A DNA stretch of 64,000 bases, from positions 1 through 64,000 of the forward strand of contig NZ_JAFAND010000043.1 of the NCBI RefSeq assembly GCF_019232825.1. The letters run 5' to 3'. Shown one piece after another: positions 16,928 through 24,827 of this stretch. The translations under genes were made by a program, and so were the position numbers. The notes beneath the pieces were generated by a model that saw nothing but the letters and a program-made list of their open reading frames with translations, was not told the DNA's origin and did not search any database. How positions within the stretch are numbered: the first letter of the stretch is position 1; each line of letters opens with the position of its first letter. This stretch comes from Paludibacterium sp. Its GTDB lineage: Bacteria; Pseudomonadota; Gammaproteobacteria; Burkholderiales; Chromobacteriaceae.

Positions 16928-16966
16928 TCACCCTTCGCGTAAAACGATCGAGAGCGCACGCTGACT
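16928..16966 (-). pseudogene. C-terminal tail relic of a third PAS/LuxR paralogue
   Basis: On the minus strand the bases encode QRALSIVLREG and then a stop, closely matching the end of the two neighbouring regulators (RALSIILRED and RALSIILRDG). The relic is in the same frame as the stop codon of the 16985 gene, seven codons beyond it. It has no start and is best read as the remainder of a deleted third copy, or as a duplicated gene end. Confidence 0.6.
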
Positions 16967-16984
16967 GGCCCCCTGCGTGTGTTC

Positions 16985-17512
16985 TTAATCCTCGCGCAGA
17001 ATAATCGACAGCGCGCGTGGGCTAAGCGTGGACCGACGGTCGGGATGGTTGATCGTGTGGCTGCTGCCGGAGGCTAGCCAGGCGGCCACCTCACTGCTGT
17101 AAGCGGTTTGGTTCAGCAGCGTGCCCAGTTTAATGAGCTCGACCGAGTTCAATTCCCGGCAATGAAAAATGGTGCCGACGATCTGCTGGCCAGCATTGCG
17201 CAACGGAGCCTTGGTGGTAATGAAATACCGCAAGGTCGCGTCGGGGTAGCCATGGATGTCGAGGATCCGCAGCGCCTGCCCTTTGCGTATGACTTCTCCA
17301 TCCTGCGCGCGAAACAAGCGCGCGCTTTCCTCGGTGTTGCAGGGCAGGTCGCTGTCCGCCAAGCCCGCGATTTCTCCGTTATGCTGGAGGCCGGCGATAA
17401 CGGAAAAGGCCCGGTTGACATAGATGTAGTTTGATTGGGCATCTTTGCAGCCCCACAAGCCAGGCCGCGTGTCGAGCAGATGCTGAAGATACGGGGAAAT
17501 GGAAACGGTCAT
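16985..17512 (-). CDS. PAS-only protein derived from a PAS/LuxR regulator by loss of its HTH
   Basis: 175 residues from ATG 17512 with an AAGGAGG site. Residues 1-160 align without gaps to the next gene's product (SPYLQHLLDTRPGLWGCKD, ELNSVELIKLGTLLN), a PAS sensor domain. The paralogue's residues 167-233, its entire LuxR-type DNA-binding domain, are missing. The chain runs from LSPR straight to ALSIILRED. The frame is intact and the ribosome site kept, so a PAS-only product may be made. It could bind the same ligand or dimerise with the full regulator; this is inference. Confidence 0.75.
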   Translation of the reverse strand: MTVSISPYLQHLLDTRPGLWGCKDAQSNYIYVNRAFSVIAGLQHNGEIAGLADSDLPCNTEESARLFRAQDGEVIRKGQALRILDIHGYPDATLRYFITTKAPLRNAGQQIVGTIFHCRELNSVELIKLGTLLNQTAYSSEVAAWLASGSSHTINHPDRRSTLSPRALSIILRED

Positions 17513-17663
17513 GGTGCCTCCTTGGTACACACTGCGTTGGAGGTATAAAGGCTTATGATGTTTTCTGGCTTACCTGGGATAAATGCTGGTAAATGTGTAG
17601 GAAATGATCTCTTTTGGGCAAGTGGCGGGGCACTTGCCCTGGCGCTGGATGAAGTTGCTTTTG

Positions 17664-18392
17664 TCAACCATCTCGCAGAATGATGGAAAGTGCGCGTTTG
17701 CTGAGCCCTGGCGGCAAATTGTGCAGATGACCGAGTTCAATGGCTTTCTCCACCAGTTCGCTCTTGCTGCGAGCACCGAATTTTTCTTTCAATATCTGTT
17801 GGTGCCATTCGACAGTACGCGCCGCAATGCCCAAAGCCAGTGCAATCTGCCGAGCCGAACGGCCTCGCAGAAGCAGGAACAGAATTTCTTCTTGGCGCGG
17901 ACTGAGTCTGGGGCCCTTGGCGGGGTGGCCGATGGTGTAGCTGGTCGAACTGGTAAGCAGAGCGCTGTCCTTGGCACTATGGGTGATCTTGTTCAGCAGA
18001 ATGCCAAGTTCCAGCAGTTCGCGCGAGTTGAGTTCTTGGCAGCAAAAAATAGTACCGACGATGTTTTTTTCCTTGTCGCGCAGTGGGGTCTTGGTGGTCA
18101 GAAACGAACGCCATTTCTTGTCGGCGCAGCAGTGGATGTCCAGGATACGCAGCCGCTCGCCGCTTTGGAGCACCTCGCGATCCTGCGCTCTGAATAACGG
18201 CGCGCAGGCGACGGCTGGGCAGCGCAGATCCAGATCGGTCAGGCCGATCAGCTCCTCTTTGTGAAGGAAGCCGGTGAAATGGGCGCACAACTGATTGGCG
18301 TAGAGAAAACGGGATGCCAGGTCGCGGCAGCCCCAGCTGCCGGGCTGGGTGTCGAAGAGGTGTTGCAGTTGCGGCGAGATCACAAAACTCAT
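17664..18392 (-). CDS. PAS-domain LuxR-type transcriptional regulator
   Basis: 242 residues from ATG 18392 with an AAGGAGG site. PAS fold at ~10-135 (GSWGCRDLASRFLYANQL, GERLRILDIHCC, NIVGTIFCCQEL), then a LuxR/GerE HTH at ~163-225 (LSPRQEEILFLLLRGRSARQ, GIAARTVEWHQQILKEKFGA) and a short conserved tail RALSIILRDG. It is a one-component regulator whose ligand and targets are unknown. The PAS is Cys-rich (CC pairs near 88-89 and 117-118), which might permit redox or metal sensing, but this is speculative. A 9-bp inverted repeat (17616-17639) lies downstream. Confidence 0.85.
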   Translation of the reverse strand: MSFVISPQLQHLFDTQPGSWGCRDLASRFLYANQLCAHFTGFLHKEELIGLTDLDLRCPAVACAPLFRAQDREVLQSGERLRILDIHCCADKKWRSFLTTKTPLRDKEKNIVGTIFCCQELNSRELLELGILLNKITHSAKDSALLTSSTSYTIGHPAKGPRLSPRQEEILFLLLRGRSARQIALALGIAARTVEWHQQILKEKFGARSKSELVEKAIELGHLHNLPPGLSKRALSIILRDG

Positions 18393-18590
18393 GGTATGCC
18401 TCCTTGCCATCCTTCGTGTTGGATGTGGGTCAGATTCGCGTCGTTGGGACAGGCGCTAAGGCAAGGCGGGGGCAAGGATGGCATGGCGTATTCCTGACGA
18501 GCGCGGGGATGCGCCATGCTTGGAGGGGCGGCCGCGCATGAGGTTTGCTCGCCCGCAGGTGGGAATGGACTGAACTGCGAGTGGGTAAAA

Positions 18591-19832
18591 TCAGTCCGGA
18601 AAATTCGCCTTGCGCCAGTCGGCAATCAAGTCGATGCGTGCCCGGTCAATGATGTCCGGCAGGTGCTGTTTGTCCTGGGTGCGGGCTGCCAGGGCTCCCG
18701 CGTCTAGACTGCGAGCGGCCGTCAACATGGCGCTGAGCCACTGTGCTTGCGGGTAGGGCTCGGTGTCGAAGCCGAGGCGGCCGCCATTGTCGGCGGCGCA
18801 GGCGTCGAGCAACTGATGAAAACGCTCGGGTCGGCGCAGCGCGTCGCATTGTTTGAACAGCTTCAATACGGTGGCTGGCCGCAGTTCGGCGGTGCAATGG
18901 ATCTTGGTGTGCTGCAGCGTGGCCAGTCGTGCCAAATCGCGGCACTCGGCAGGCACTCGTAGCCGATCGCATAGCGCGAGAAGGGGTTTCTCGCCGCGGA
19001 GTTCATGCCCGATATGTCGCGGCAGAACATCGGCCGGCGTCAAAGCTTTGCCCAGATCGTGCGCCAGCACGGCAAACCGCGCGGGCAGCGCGTAGCCGCG
19101 CGTGGCGGCGAAATCGAGCGCCATCATGACATGCACGCCGGTGTCGATCTCCGGGTGAAAGTCGGCGCGCTGCGGCACGCCAAACAGGGCATCCACCTCG
19201 GGCATGATTTGCGCCAGCGCGCCGCACTGCCGTAAACAATCAAAGAAGGCCGAGGGGCGGGGCGTCATGAGCGCTCTCGCCATTTCTTGCCAGACGCGTT
19301 CCGCGACCAAGGCATCCACTTCGCCGCTCGCCGTCATGGCGCGCATGAGCGTCAATGTGTCCGGCGCCACGGCAAAACCAAACCGGGCGGCAAAACGCGC
19401 GACCCGCAGAATGCGTACAGGGTCTTCGCTGAAGGCGGGGCTGACATGACGCAGCAGGCCAACGGCCAAGTCGGCTTGCCCGTTGAAGGGGTCGATGATC
19501 TGACCATCGTCATCCATCGCCATCGCGTTGATGGTCAGGTCGCGGCGGGACAGATCCTGTTCCAGCGTGACGTCGGGCGCGGCGTGGAAGGCAAAGCCAC
19601 GATAGCCGGGCGCGGTTTTGCGTTCGGTGCGCGCCAAGGCGTATTCCTCGTGGCTCTCTGGGTGCAGGAACACGGGGAAATCCTTGCCAACCGGACGAAA
19701 GCCTAAATCCAGCATGATCTGCGGCGTGGCGCCTACCACGACCCAGTCGCGATCCCCCGGCGTATGGCCGAGCAGCGCGTCACGCACGGCGCCGCCAACG
19801 ATATAGGCCTGGACCGGGGTGGGAAATTTCAT
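18591..19832 (-). CDS. cca: CCA tRNA nucleotidyltransferase (multifunctional, with HD domain)
   Basis: 413 residues (E. coli Cca is 412). It adds or repairs the 3' CCA of tRNAs. Seen: YIVGGAVRDALLGHTPGDRDW nucleotidyltransferase core, RRDLTINAMAMD, EDPVRILRVARFAARF, and the HD phosphohydrolase domain (DFAATRGYALPARFAVLAHDLGK). The start ATG gives MKFPTPVQAY; the frame is open further upstream but that part lies inside slt. It overlaps slt by 4 bp (ATGA), so the two are translationally coupled. Confidence 0.95.
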   Translation of the reverse strand: MKFPTPVQAYIVGGAVRDALLGHTPGDRDWVVVGATPQIMLDLGFRPVGKDFPVFLHPESHEEYALARTERKTAPGYRGFAFHAAPDVTLEQDLSRRDLTINAMAMDDDGQIIDPFNGQADLAVGLLRHVSPAFSEDPVRILRVARFAARFGFAVAPDTLTLMRAMTASGEVDALVAERVWQEMARALMTPRPSAFFDCLRQCGALAQIMPEVDALFGVPQRADFHPEIDTGVHVMMALDFAATRGYALPARFAVLAHDLGKALTPADVLPRHIGHELRGEKPLLALCDRLRVPAECRDLARLATLQHTKIHCTAELRPATVLKLFKQCDALRRPERFHQLLDACAADNGGRLGFDTEPYPQAQWLSAMLTAARSLDAGALAARTQDKQHLPDIIDRARIDLIADWRKANFPD

Positions 19833-21769
19833 GGCGTAACCTCGGGAGCCGGAGAGGCCTCCGGTGTGGCGGTGGCGCCGCCGCGCGCGGGGATGGTGCC
19901 CATGCGCGCCTTCAGCGTCAGCCGCGCGTTGCCCATGGCCGTGCCATAGTAGGCGGCGTTGGCCATGACCTTCTGCACGTAATCGCGGGTTTCGCTGAAC
20001 GGGATGGTTTCGGCATAGATGGTGCCTTCCATGGGGGTGGTGCCCTGCCAGGCGCGCGCGCGGTTCGGCCCGGCGTTGTAGCCTGCGGTTGCCAGTACGG
20101 CATTGCTGGATAGCGAGGTCAGAATGTACTTCAGATACCAGGTGCCCAGCTGAATGTTGGTATCGATATCGCTGACGGCAAGGGTGTTGCTCAACCCCAT
20201 TTTCTTGGCGACCCAGCGCGCGGTGCTGGGCATGAGCTGCATCAGGCCGGAGGCGCCGGCGCTGGAGCGGGCAACGGTGATGAAGCGACTTTCCTGGCGG
20301 ATCAACCCATAGACCCAAGCATCGTCGACGCCGATCTGCTGCGCATAGCGCTGCGTGATGTCACGGTAAGGCGTCAGGTAGCGTAAAGAGAAGTCATGTT
20401 GAGTCTTGGTGCGCTCTGCGCTGTAGATGGCCATGTCGTAGAAACCGGCCTGCCGAGCAATCTCGGAGGCTGCCAAGAGCTGCATATCGGAGCGGCCGCG
20501 CATGGACCAGCGCCACTCGGCCTGGGCGTCGACGCGCAAATCGGGTTTCTTCGCGTTTTCGGCGATATCGTACAGTTCGAGCGAACGGATGACGGCGGGA
20601 TCGGCCTTTATCGCGGCGTTATCTTGATCGCTAGGCGCGGTTCTGTCGGGCATGGCGGCGAGCGCAGTGCCCATTTCATCCAAAGACAGCAAGCCATAGT
20701 AACCACGGTCAAGGCTTGCCTTGGCGAACAACTGGTTGGCTTCGGTGGCGTGATTTTGCGCGCGAAGCGAGCGTCCGAGCCAATACTGCCAGGCGGGCTT
20801 GGCGGCCAGTGGCGCCGGCATTGCTTGGATCACGGTTTGTAGCGTATCCCATTGGCCAAGCCGCAGCGCCGATCGTGCCCACCATTCCCATTGGTCGTTG
20901 TTCATCTGTTGCCGGTCGGCGCGGGCGAACCAATGCAGGGCGTCGTCCATTTGCTGTTTGCGGGCGGCCAATAGCGCCAGTTGTCCCCAGCCAAAACCCG
21001 AAGCGGACTTGCTCAGCGCGCCCTCGACCATTTGCAGGTTTTGCGCGGCCAGCGGCAGGTTGGTTCGTGCTTTCATTTCAATGGCGAATAGCGTGGCCTC
21101 TTGCCCTTGTCGCGTGGCCAAATCGGCGCGGGCGGGGCTATTGAGCAATGTCGCGTCGAACGCCAGGTTGTTGGCGGCGGCAAGCTGTCGTGCTTGCGTG
21201 GTGAAGTTGCCCGCTAACAGTAGGCGTAGGCGGCGCCACAGCCATTCCTGATTGAGGATGCCGCGCTGTGCCGCGGCGTTGATCAAGGCGTTGCAGCCGT
21301 CCGCTAGCGGGCGGCTTTCGAGAAAACGGTCCAGATTATCGGGGGCGCGTCCTTGCCGAAGGGTCAATAGATCGCCATAGCACTGGGTTTCTTCGTCGCG
21401 CGCATCGACGGGCAGCTTGTTCCATTCGCTTTCGAATTGACTCCAACTTTGCCGCTTGCCGAGTTTTTTCAACCACTCACGGCGAACGCGCTCGTTAAGC
21501 AAGCTGGGGTCGCCTTGCGCGAGAAAGCGCGCAACTTGCGCATCGTCGTCATGGTCGAGCGCTTTGAGGGTCAGCCAATAGCTGGGGTAACGCTGTAATG
21601 GGTCGGCCGGCATGGCCGCGGCAATCTGGGTCAGTCTGGGGATGTCGTTGGCGCGGTAGGCATCCAGCGCGGCAAGCAGAGAGTCTTGCGCGGCGGCCAA
21701 GGCCAGGGTGGGCGCGGCAAGGGCCATCATCAGTACGGCCGGGCGGAAAAAACGATGTGAAGCAGTCAT
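19829..21769 (-). CDS. slt: Soluble lytic murein transglycosylase
   Basis: 646 residues, Slt70 family. Signal peptide (FRPAVLMMALAAPTLALAAA), long alpha-superhelical U-domain, then a C-terminal lysozyme-like domain with catalytic Glu493 in IRQESRF and motifs SSAGASGLMQLMPSTARWVA and TAGYNAGPNRAR. It cleaves the MurNAc-GlcNAc bond in the periplasm and forms 1,6-anhydro ends. Upstream of cca in one operon. A MITE-like copy lies in its upstream region. Confidence 0.93.
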   Translation of the reverse strand: MTASHRFFRPAVLMMALAAPTLALAAAQDSLLAALDAYRANDIPRLTQIAAAMPADPLQRYPSYWLTLKALDHDDDAQVARFLAQGDPSLLNERVRREWLKKLGKRQSWSQFESEWNKLPVDARDEETQCYGDLLTLRQGRAPDNLDRFLESRPLADGCNALINAAAQRGILNQEWLWRRLRLLLAGNFTTQARQLAAANNLAFDATLLNSPARADLATRQGQEATLFAIEMKARTNLPLAAQNLQMVEGALSKSASGFGWGQLALLAARKQQMDDALHWFARADRQQMNNDQWEWWARSALRLGQWDTLQTVIQAMPAPLAAKPAWQYWLGRSLRAQNHATEANQLFAKASLDRGYYGLLSLDEMGTALAAMPDRTAPSDQDNAAIKADPAVIRSLELYDIAENAKKPDLRVDAQAEWRWSMRGRSDMQLLAASEIARQAGFYDMAIYSAERTKTQHDFSLRYLTPYRDITQRYAQQIGVDDAWVYGLIRQESRFITVARSSAGASGLMQLMPSTARWVAKKMGLSNTLAVSDIDTNIQLGTWYLKYILTSLSSNAVLATAGYNAGPNRARAWQGTTPMEGTIYAETIPFSETRDYVQKVMANAAYYGTAMGNARLTLKARMGTIPARGGATATPEASPAPEVTP

Positions 21770-22080
21770 TCGTCTATGCAGTCCTTGGGGAAGGCGATCG
21801 ATCGCACACCATGAGGGCCGCGTGGCATGCGGTCCAGCGTTCGGTCATAGGAAGGCTTTGATTTTACCGGTTGTGCGGCCGCATGACAGCAAAAGCATCG
21901 CCTTCATAGTGAATTTCTATTTATTTTAAGTTATGGCTGAATTTTGGCAAAACCGGCCGTTCGCACTAGGGCCTGTCTGCAAACGACAACGCGATGCGCC
22001 GGTAGACGCCGGCCCCGAAGGGCTGGCCGGCCTGTGATGCGTGGAGAAGGAAAGAGGGTGTCTCAGGGAGGGAAATGTGC
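21770..22080. other. Intergenic region upstream of slt
   Basis: About 310 bp between the slt start and the 48-codon gene. It must hold the slt promoter. An AT-rich tract is near 21900-21950. A truncated MITE-like copy (21966-22025) fills the middle. No convincing gene is seen. Confidence 0.6.
21966..22025. mobile_element. MITE-like element, truncated copy
   Basis: Starts with CTAGGGCCTGTCTGCAAAC, identical over 19 bp to the terminal repeat of the 53574-53846 element. Then 21984-22025 matches the reverse complement of that element's internal segment 53704-53745 with 2 mismatches in 42 bp. The opposite terminal repeat is missing, so this is a rearranged or deleted copy. Confidence 0.7.
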
Positions 22081-22227
22081 TTAGACAAACTCGACCGGCA
22101 CGAAAAAGTTGCGGCCGGTGCGGGATACCAGTACTTGAGGCTGGCCGGCCACCACGCTGCGAAACGCGCGTGGCAGGCGCCGCCAGTCCATGAACTTGAT
22201 CTTGATCGGTTGTTCGTTCGTTTGCAT
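22081..22227 (-). CDS. 48-residue small protein downstream of the UmuD-like gene
   Basis: ATG at 22227 with AGGAG 6 bases upstream. The product starts MQTNEQPIKIKFMDWRRLPR and ends SRTGRNFFVPVEFV. It is basic, with alternating hydrophobic residues suggesting a small beta-rich fold. I know no family. It lies 60 bp after the UmuD-like gene on the same strand, probably in the same transcript. A strong ribosome site and a coding-like third-position GC pattern support it. Confidence 0.6.
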   Translation of the reverse strand: MQTNEQPIKIKFMDWRRLPRAFRSVVAGQPQVLVSRTGRNFFVPVEFV

Positions 22228-22286
22228 GTCGTTCTCCTGATGCCGCCCGCGAGTCGGCGGGGCGTTGGCGCGCGTTGCCTAACGGG

Positions 22287-22865
22287 TTATTCCACTTTAT
22301 GGATGACGCGCGTGACCACGCCCCAAATGAAGAAATTGGCGTCTTCCGGTACTTCGATCGGGGAATAGTCTGGGTTCTCGGGTAAAAGGCGTATGCCTGC
22401 CGAGGTTTTTTCAAGCCGTTTGACGGTGAGTTCGCCATTGAGCACCGCCACGACGATTTTGCCGTTCTTCGGTTCGATGGACCGATCCACGAGCAGCATG
22501 TCGCCATCCAGGATGGCGGCGTCGCGCATCGACTCGCCCTTGACGGTGACCATGAAGGTTGCCTCCGGCCGTCGTACCAGCAAGGTATTGAGATCGATAT
22601 CCGCCTCGCGCAGATCATCGGCCGGGACGGGGGCGCCTGCCGGCACGCGGCTAGCAAAGAGTGGTAGAGAGAGCGCGGACAGGCTTTGGCCCAGCGTGCG
22701 GAAATCTTCGGCCTGGCTGCTCTGAATCGTACGCAGCGACCGGTAGTCGGCCAGCCACTGATCGAGCAGGGGCTTGAGCGGTTCCGGCACGCGCATGGCC
22801 ACGGTTTTGTCCGCGCCGAAGCGTGGCTTGCGGCCCGCGCCTTCTCGTTTTCCGCCTTGAGTCAT
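22287..22865 (-). CDS. UmuD/LexA-like S24 autoprotease with N-terminal DNA-binding-like extension
   Basis: 192 residues. The C-terminal ~130 form the S24 self-cleaving domain: Ser112 in KGESMRDAAILDGDMLLVDR and Lys149 in NGELTVKRLEK, 37 residues apart as in UmuD (S60/K97). An Ala-Gly-type cleavage site is less clear, perhaps SRVPAG near 72-77. UmuD has ~139 residues; here the extra ~50 N-terminal residues are GGKREGAGRKPRFG followed by a region like a ribbon-helix-helix (TVAMRVPEPLKPLLDQWLAD), which suggests DNA binding. No umuC follows in the window. Likely DNA-damage-responsive, either a pol V subunit or an autoregulated repressor. Confidence 0.8.
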   Translation of the reverse strand: MTQGGKREGAGRKPRFGADKTVAMRVPEPLKPLLDQWLADYRSLRTIQSSQAEDFRTLGQSLSALSLPLFASRVPAGAPVPADDLREADIDLNTLLVRRPEATFMVTVKGESMRDAAILDGDMLLVDRSIEPKNGKIVVAVLNGELTVKRLEKTSAGIRLLPENPDYSPIEVPEDANFFIWGVVTRVIHKVE

Positions 22866-22889
22866 AAGTCTGGCTCCTCACTGTTTTTT

Positions 22890-22907
22890 TGATTATGTAC
22901 ATAATCA
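22890..22907. promoter_or_regulatory. 18-bp perfect palindrome in the promoter of the UmuD-like gene
   Basis: TGATTATGTACATAATCA reads the same on both strands. It is 25 bp upstream of the gene's start and sits in a likely promoter stretch. It is not the usual LexA box (CTGTATATATATACAG). It could be the operator for the gene's own DNA-binding product or a divergent LexA-type site. Confidence 0.55.
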
Positions 22908-23086
22908 TTGAAAAGAACAAGCCTGACCGCGAGAGAGGTGTTGCATGGACACGTCAGCGATTGGGTAAAGCGCAATGATTTCATTGGCTTGGCGATAAAT
23001 CCAAGGATGGGAAAAGGGGAAAGTGGTTGACAGAAAAAGCCATCAGCCTACAATAAAATCCGATTACCGAATTCTGGAAGCCCACC

Positions 23087-23320
23087 ATGTCCGACGCCGC
23101 TCCGCTCTTGATTTGTCCCAAATGCTGTTCGATGGACATCGAGGGGCCGTCGCTTCCGCTTGACCATCAAGTACTGCGTTGCCGCAGTTGCGATCACACG
23201 TTGACATACGCCGAAATGCGTACGGCGGTGAAGGCCGCCATGGACGATGCCGTGCGTCTGATCCACTTGCGCGTTGCGCGCAAGCTGATGCCGCAGCAGC
23301 AGATCCAGCCCGCGACCTAG
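23087..23320 (+). CDS. Small zinc-ribbon protein
   Basis: 77 residues. Two Cys pairs, CPKC (residues ~10-13) and CRSC (~32-35), form a zinc ribbon. The remainder is a helix (TYAEMRTAVKAAMDDAVRL). Function unknown. Its TAG stop lies in a CTAGGG motif that begins a MITE-tip remnant. Confidence 0.65.
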   Translation: MSDAAPLLICPKCCSMDIEGPSLPLDHQVLRCRSCDHTLTYAEMRTAVKAAMDDAVRLIHLRVARKLMPQQQIQPAT

Positions 23321-23341
23321 GGTTTGCAGGCAGACCCTAAG
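23317..23341. repeat. Remnant of the MITE-like terminal repeat
   Basis: CTAGGGT and ACCCTAAG face each other around TTGCAGGCAG. The right half, GGTTTGCAGGCAGACCCTAA, resembles the MITE end (AGTTTGCAGACAGGCCCTAG) with four differences. It provides the stop of the preceding gene and may form a small terminator. Confidence 0.5.
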
Positions 23342-23389
23342 CGTTCAATACCCATTTTCGTCATTCTAGGCGCGTGAACGCGCCCGCTT

Positions 23390-23947
23390 CTAATGGGCGT
23401 TGTAGAAGCATTTGGCGCAAACCGAGCGGTAGCGCGTCTCGCTGCCGATCTCGATCTGGGGGCCGTCCGCCACGCGCTGGCCCTGGCTGTCGACCCGCAG
23501 ATGCATGGTGGCCTTGCGGCCGCATAGGCAGATGGTACGGATCTCTTCCAGGTCCTCGGCCAAGGTCAGTAAATGCGCGGAGCCCGGGAAGGGCTGTCCT
23601 TGAAAATCGGAACGCAAGCCGAAGCAAATTACCGGCACGTTGCGCAGATGAGCCAGACGGTGCAGCTGCGTCACTTGTTCCGGCGTCAGGAACTGGGCTT
23701 CGTCGATCAGTAGGCAAGTGATGTCGTGCAGAGGCAGGGCGAAGAAATCGAGTCCCGCGTCGAAGGTCAGCGCATCGCGTTGAATGTCGAGGCGCGACGT
23801 GATCTTGCCGCTCCCGTAGCGGTCGTCGATGGCGGCGGTATAGAGCGCCACCTGCATGCCCAGGCTTTCATAGTTGTTGGCGATTTGCAGCAGCAGGGTG
23901 CTTTTGCCGCTGTTCATCGCAGCGTAACGGAAAAAGAGCTTGGCCAT
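23390..23947 (-). CDS. tdk: Thymidine kinase (type II)
   Basis: 185 residues. P-loop in MNSGKSTLLLQIANNYE, lid DDRYGSGKITSR, Walker B/DEAQF (LLIDEAQFLTPEQ), and a zinc-binding structure with Cys pairs (CLCGRKA and SVCAKCFYN). Phosphorylates thymidine to dTMP for salvage in the cytoplasm. Single gene on the minus strand. Confidence 0.95.
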   Translation of the reverse strand: MAKLFFRYAAMNSGKSTLLLQIANNYESLGMQVALYTAAIDDRYGSGKITSRLDIQRDALTFDAGLDFFALPLHDITCLLIDEAQFLTPEQVTQLHRLAHLRNVPVICFGLRSDFQGQPFPGSAHLLTLAEDLEEIRTICLCGRKATMHLRVDSQGQRVADGPQIEIGSETRYRSVCAKCFYNAH

Positions 23948-24011
23948 GAAGGGAGTCCGGTATTCAGCTGGGGGCGAATCTTAGCAAATGCCCGCGGTTA
24001 AGAACAGCCGC

Positions 24012-24827
24012 CTATCCGGTGTGCTTGTTTTTCGACAAAGGGTTATTTTGTGAGAGGCGATCCCGTTGTTGTTGAATTTGCCGTTTGACCCAAACGCGTC
24101 CCGGCCAACACATCCAGATCCATCCCGGTATCGTGGCCAAGCAGGCGACGGAAAGCTCGCGCGAGGCGGCGCCATAACCGGAAATACCCGCACAGCCGAA
24201 GAAGCCGAGCAGCACCACCAGGCTTAAAATCAATAGCTTGGCTCTGGCCCGGGTTGACGTTAGCGGAAGCAGGACGTACATCCTCGGCAAAATGACGTGA
24301 AAGCTGTAATACCCGGCCCAAGCAACCCAACCACCCCCCAGCAGCAAAATCCACCAAGGCGACAGACCCAAGGCAAACGCCACATTGCCCATGTCGCCAT
24401 GGGTCGAAAAGACACGACTGGGGATGTAGTCGATCAGATTGCCCAGGTTCATCAACAAGTACAAATAGAGAAAATAGGCGCGCCAGCGCTTGCTCGGCGA
24501 GCAGCGATTGATGAGCGCCACGCAGCCGAGAAACAAGCCGCCATTGGCGAGGGCCGGTCCGGCCAGGGCGATCGGGGCGATCAGTGACTGATGCCCAAGC
24601 AGGTAGATGGCGTAGTAATCGACATTTTCATCCATTTGCCCCAGGGTCAGCAGGCTGTGCCAGCTCGCGTCACCGTAGTGCAAAGCCAGCGGCGCCGTCT
24701 TGAAGCCGAGTAGCCACGCCATGAGGGAGTGGGCATATTCGTGCGGCAGCATGGCGAGATGGTGCGCCAAAATGAGAAGTGGCAGCGTCAATATGCCGGG
24801 CGAACACGCGCGCAGCGGATTATTCAT
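24012..24827 (-). CDS. Polytopic membrane protein with an HExxH motif (M50-like)
   Basis: 271 residues with about six hydrophobic segments. Residues 29-33 are HEYAH inside a hydrophobic helix (HHLAMLPHEYAHSLMAWLLG), as in intramembrane M50 zinc proteases. Downstream, LMNLGNLIDYIPSR could supply the third metal ligand (Asp), as in the Asn-Pro-Asp-Gly region of site-2 proteases. There are no PDZ domains. The family is not recognised, so protease activity is only a proposal. The start overlaps the ankyrin gene's end by 8 bp, so the two are probably made together. Confidence 0.6.
   Translation of the reverse strand: MNNPLRACSPGILTLPLLILAHHLAMLPHEYAHSLMAWLLGFKTAPLALHYGDASWHSLLTLGQMDENVDYYAIYLLGHQSLIAPIALAGPALANGGLFLGCVALINRCSPSKRWRAYFLYLYLLMNLGNLIDYIPSRVFSTHGDMGNVAFALGLSPWWILLLGGGWVAWAGYYSFHVILPRMYVLLPLTSTRARAKLLILSLVVLLGFFGCAGISGYGAASRELSVACLATIPGWIWMCWPGRVWVKRQIQQQRDRLSQNNPLSKNKHTG

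Noticed and set aside
17616-17639. 9-bp hairpin after the PAS/LuxR gene as a terminator
   Set aside because: No T run follows on the gene's strand; may be a site or a chance repeat.
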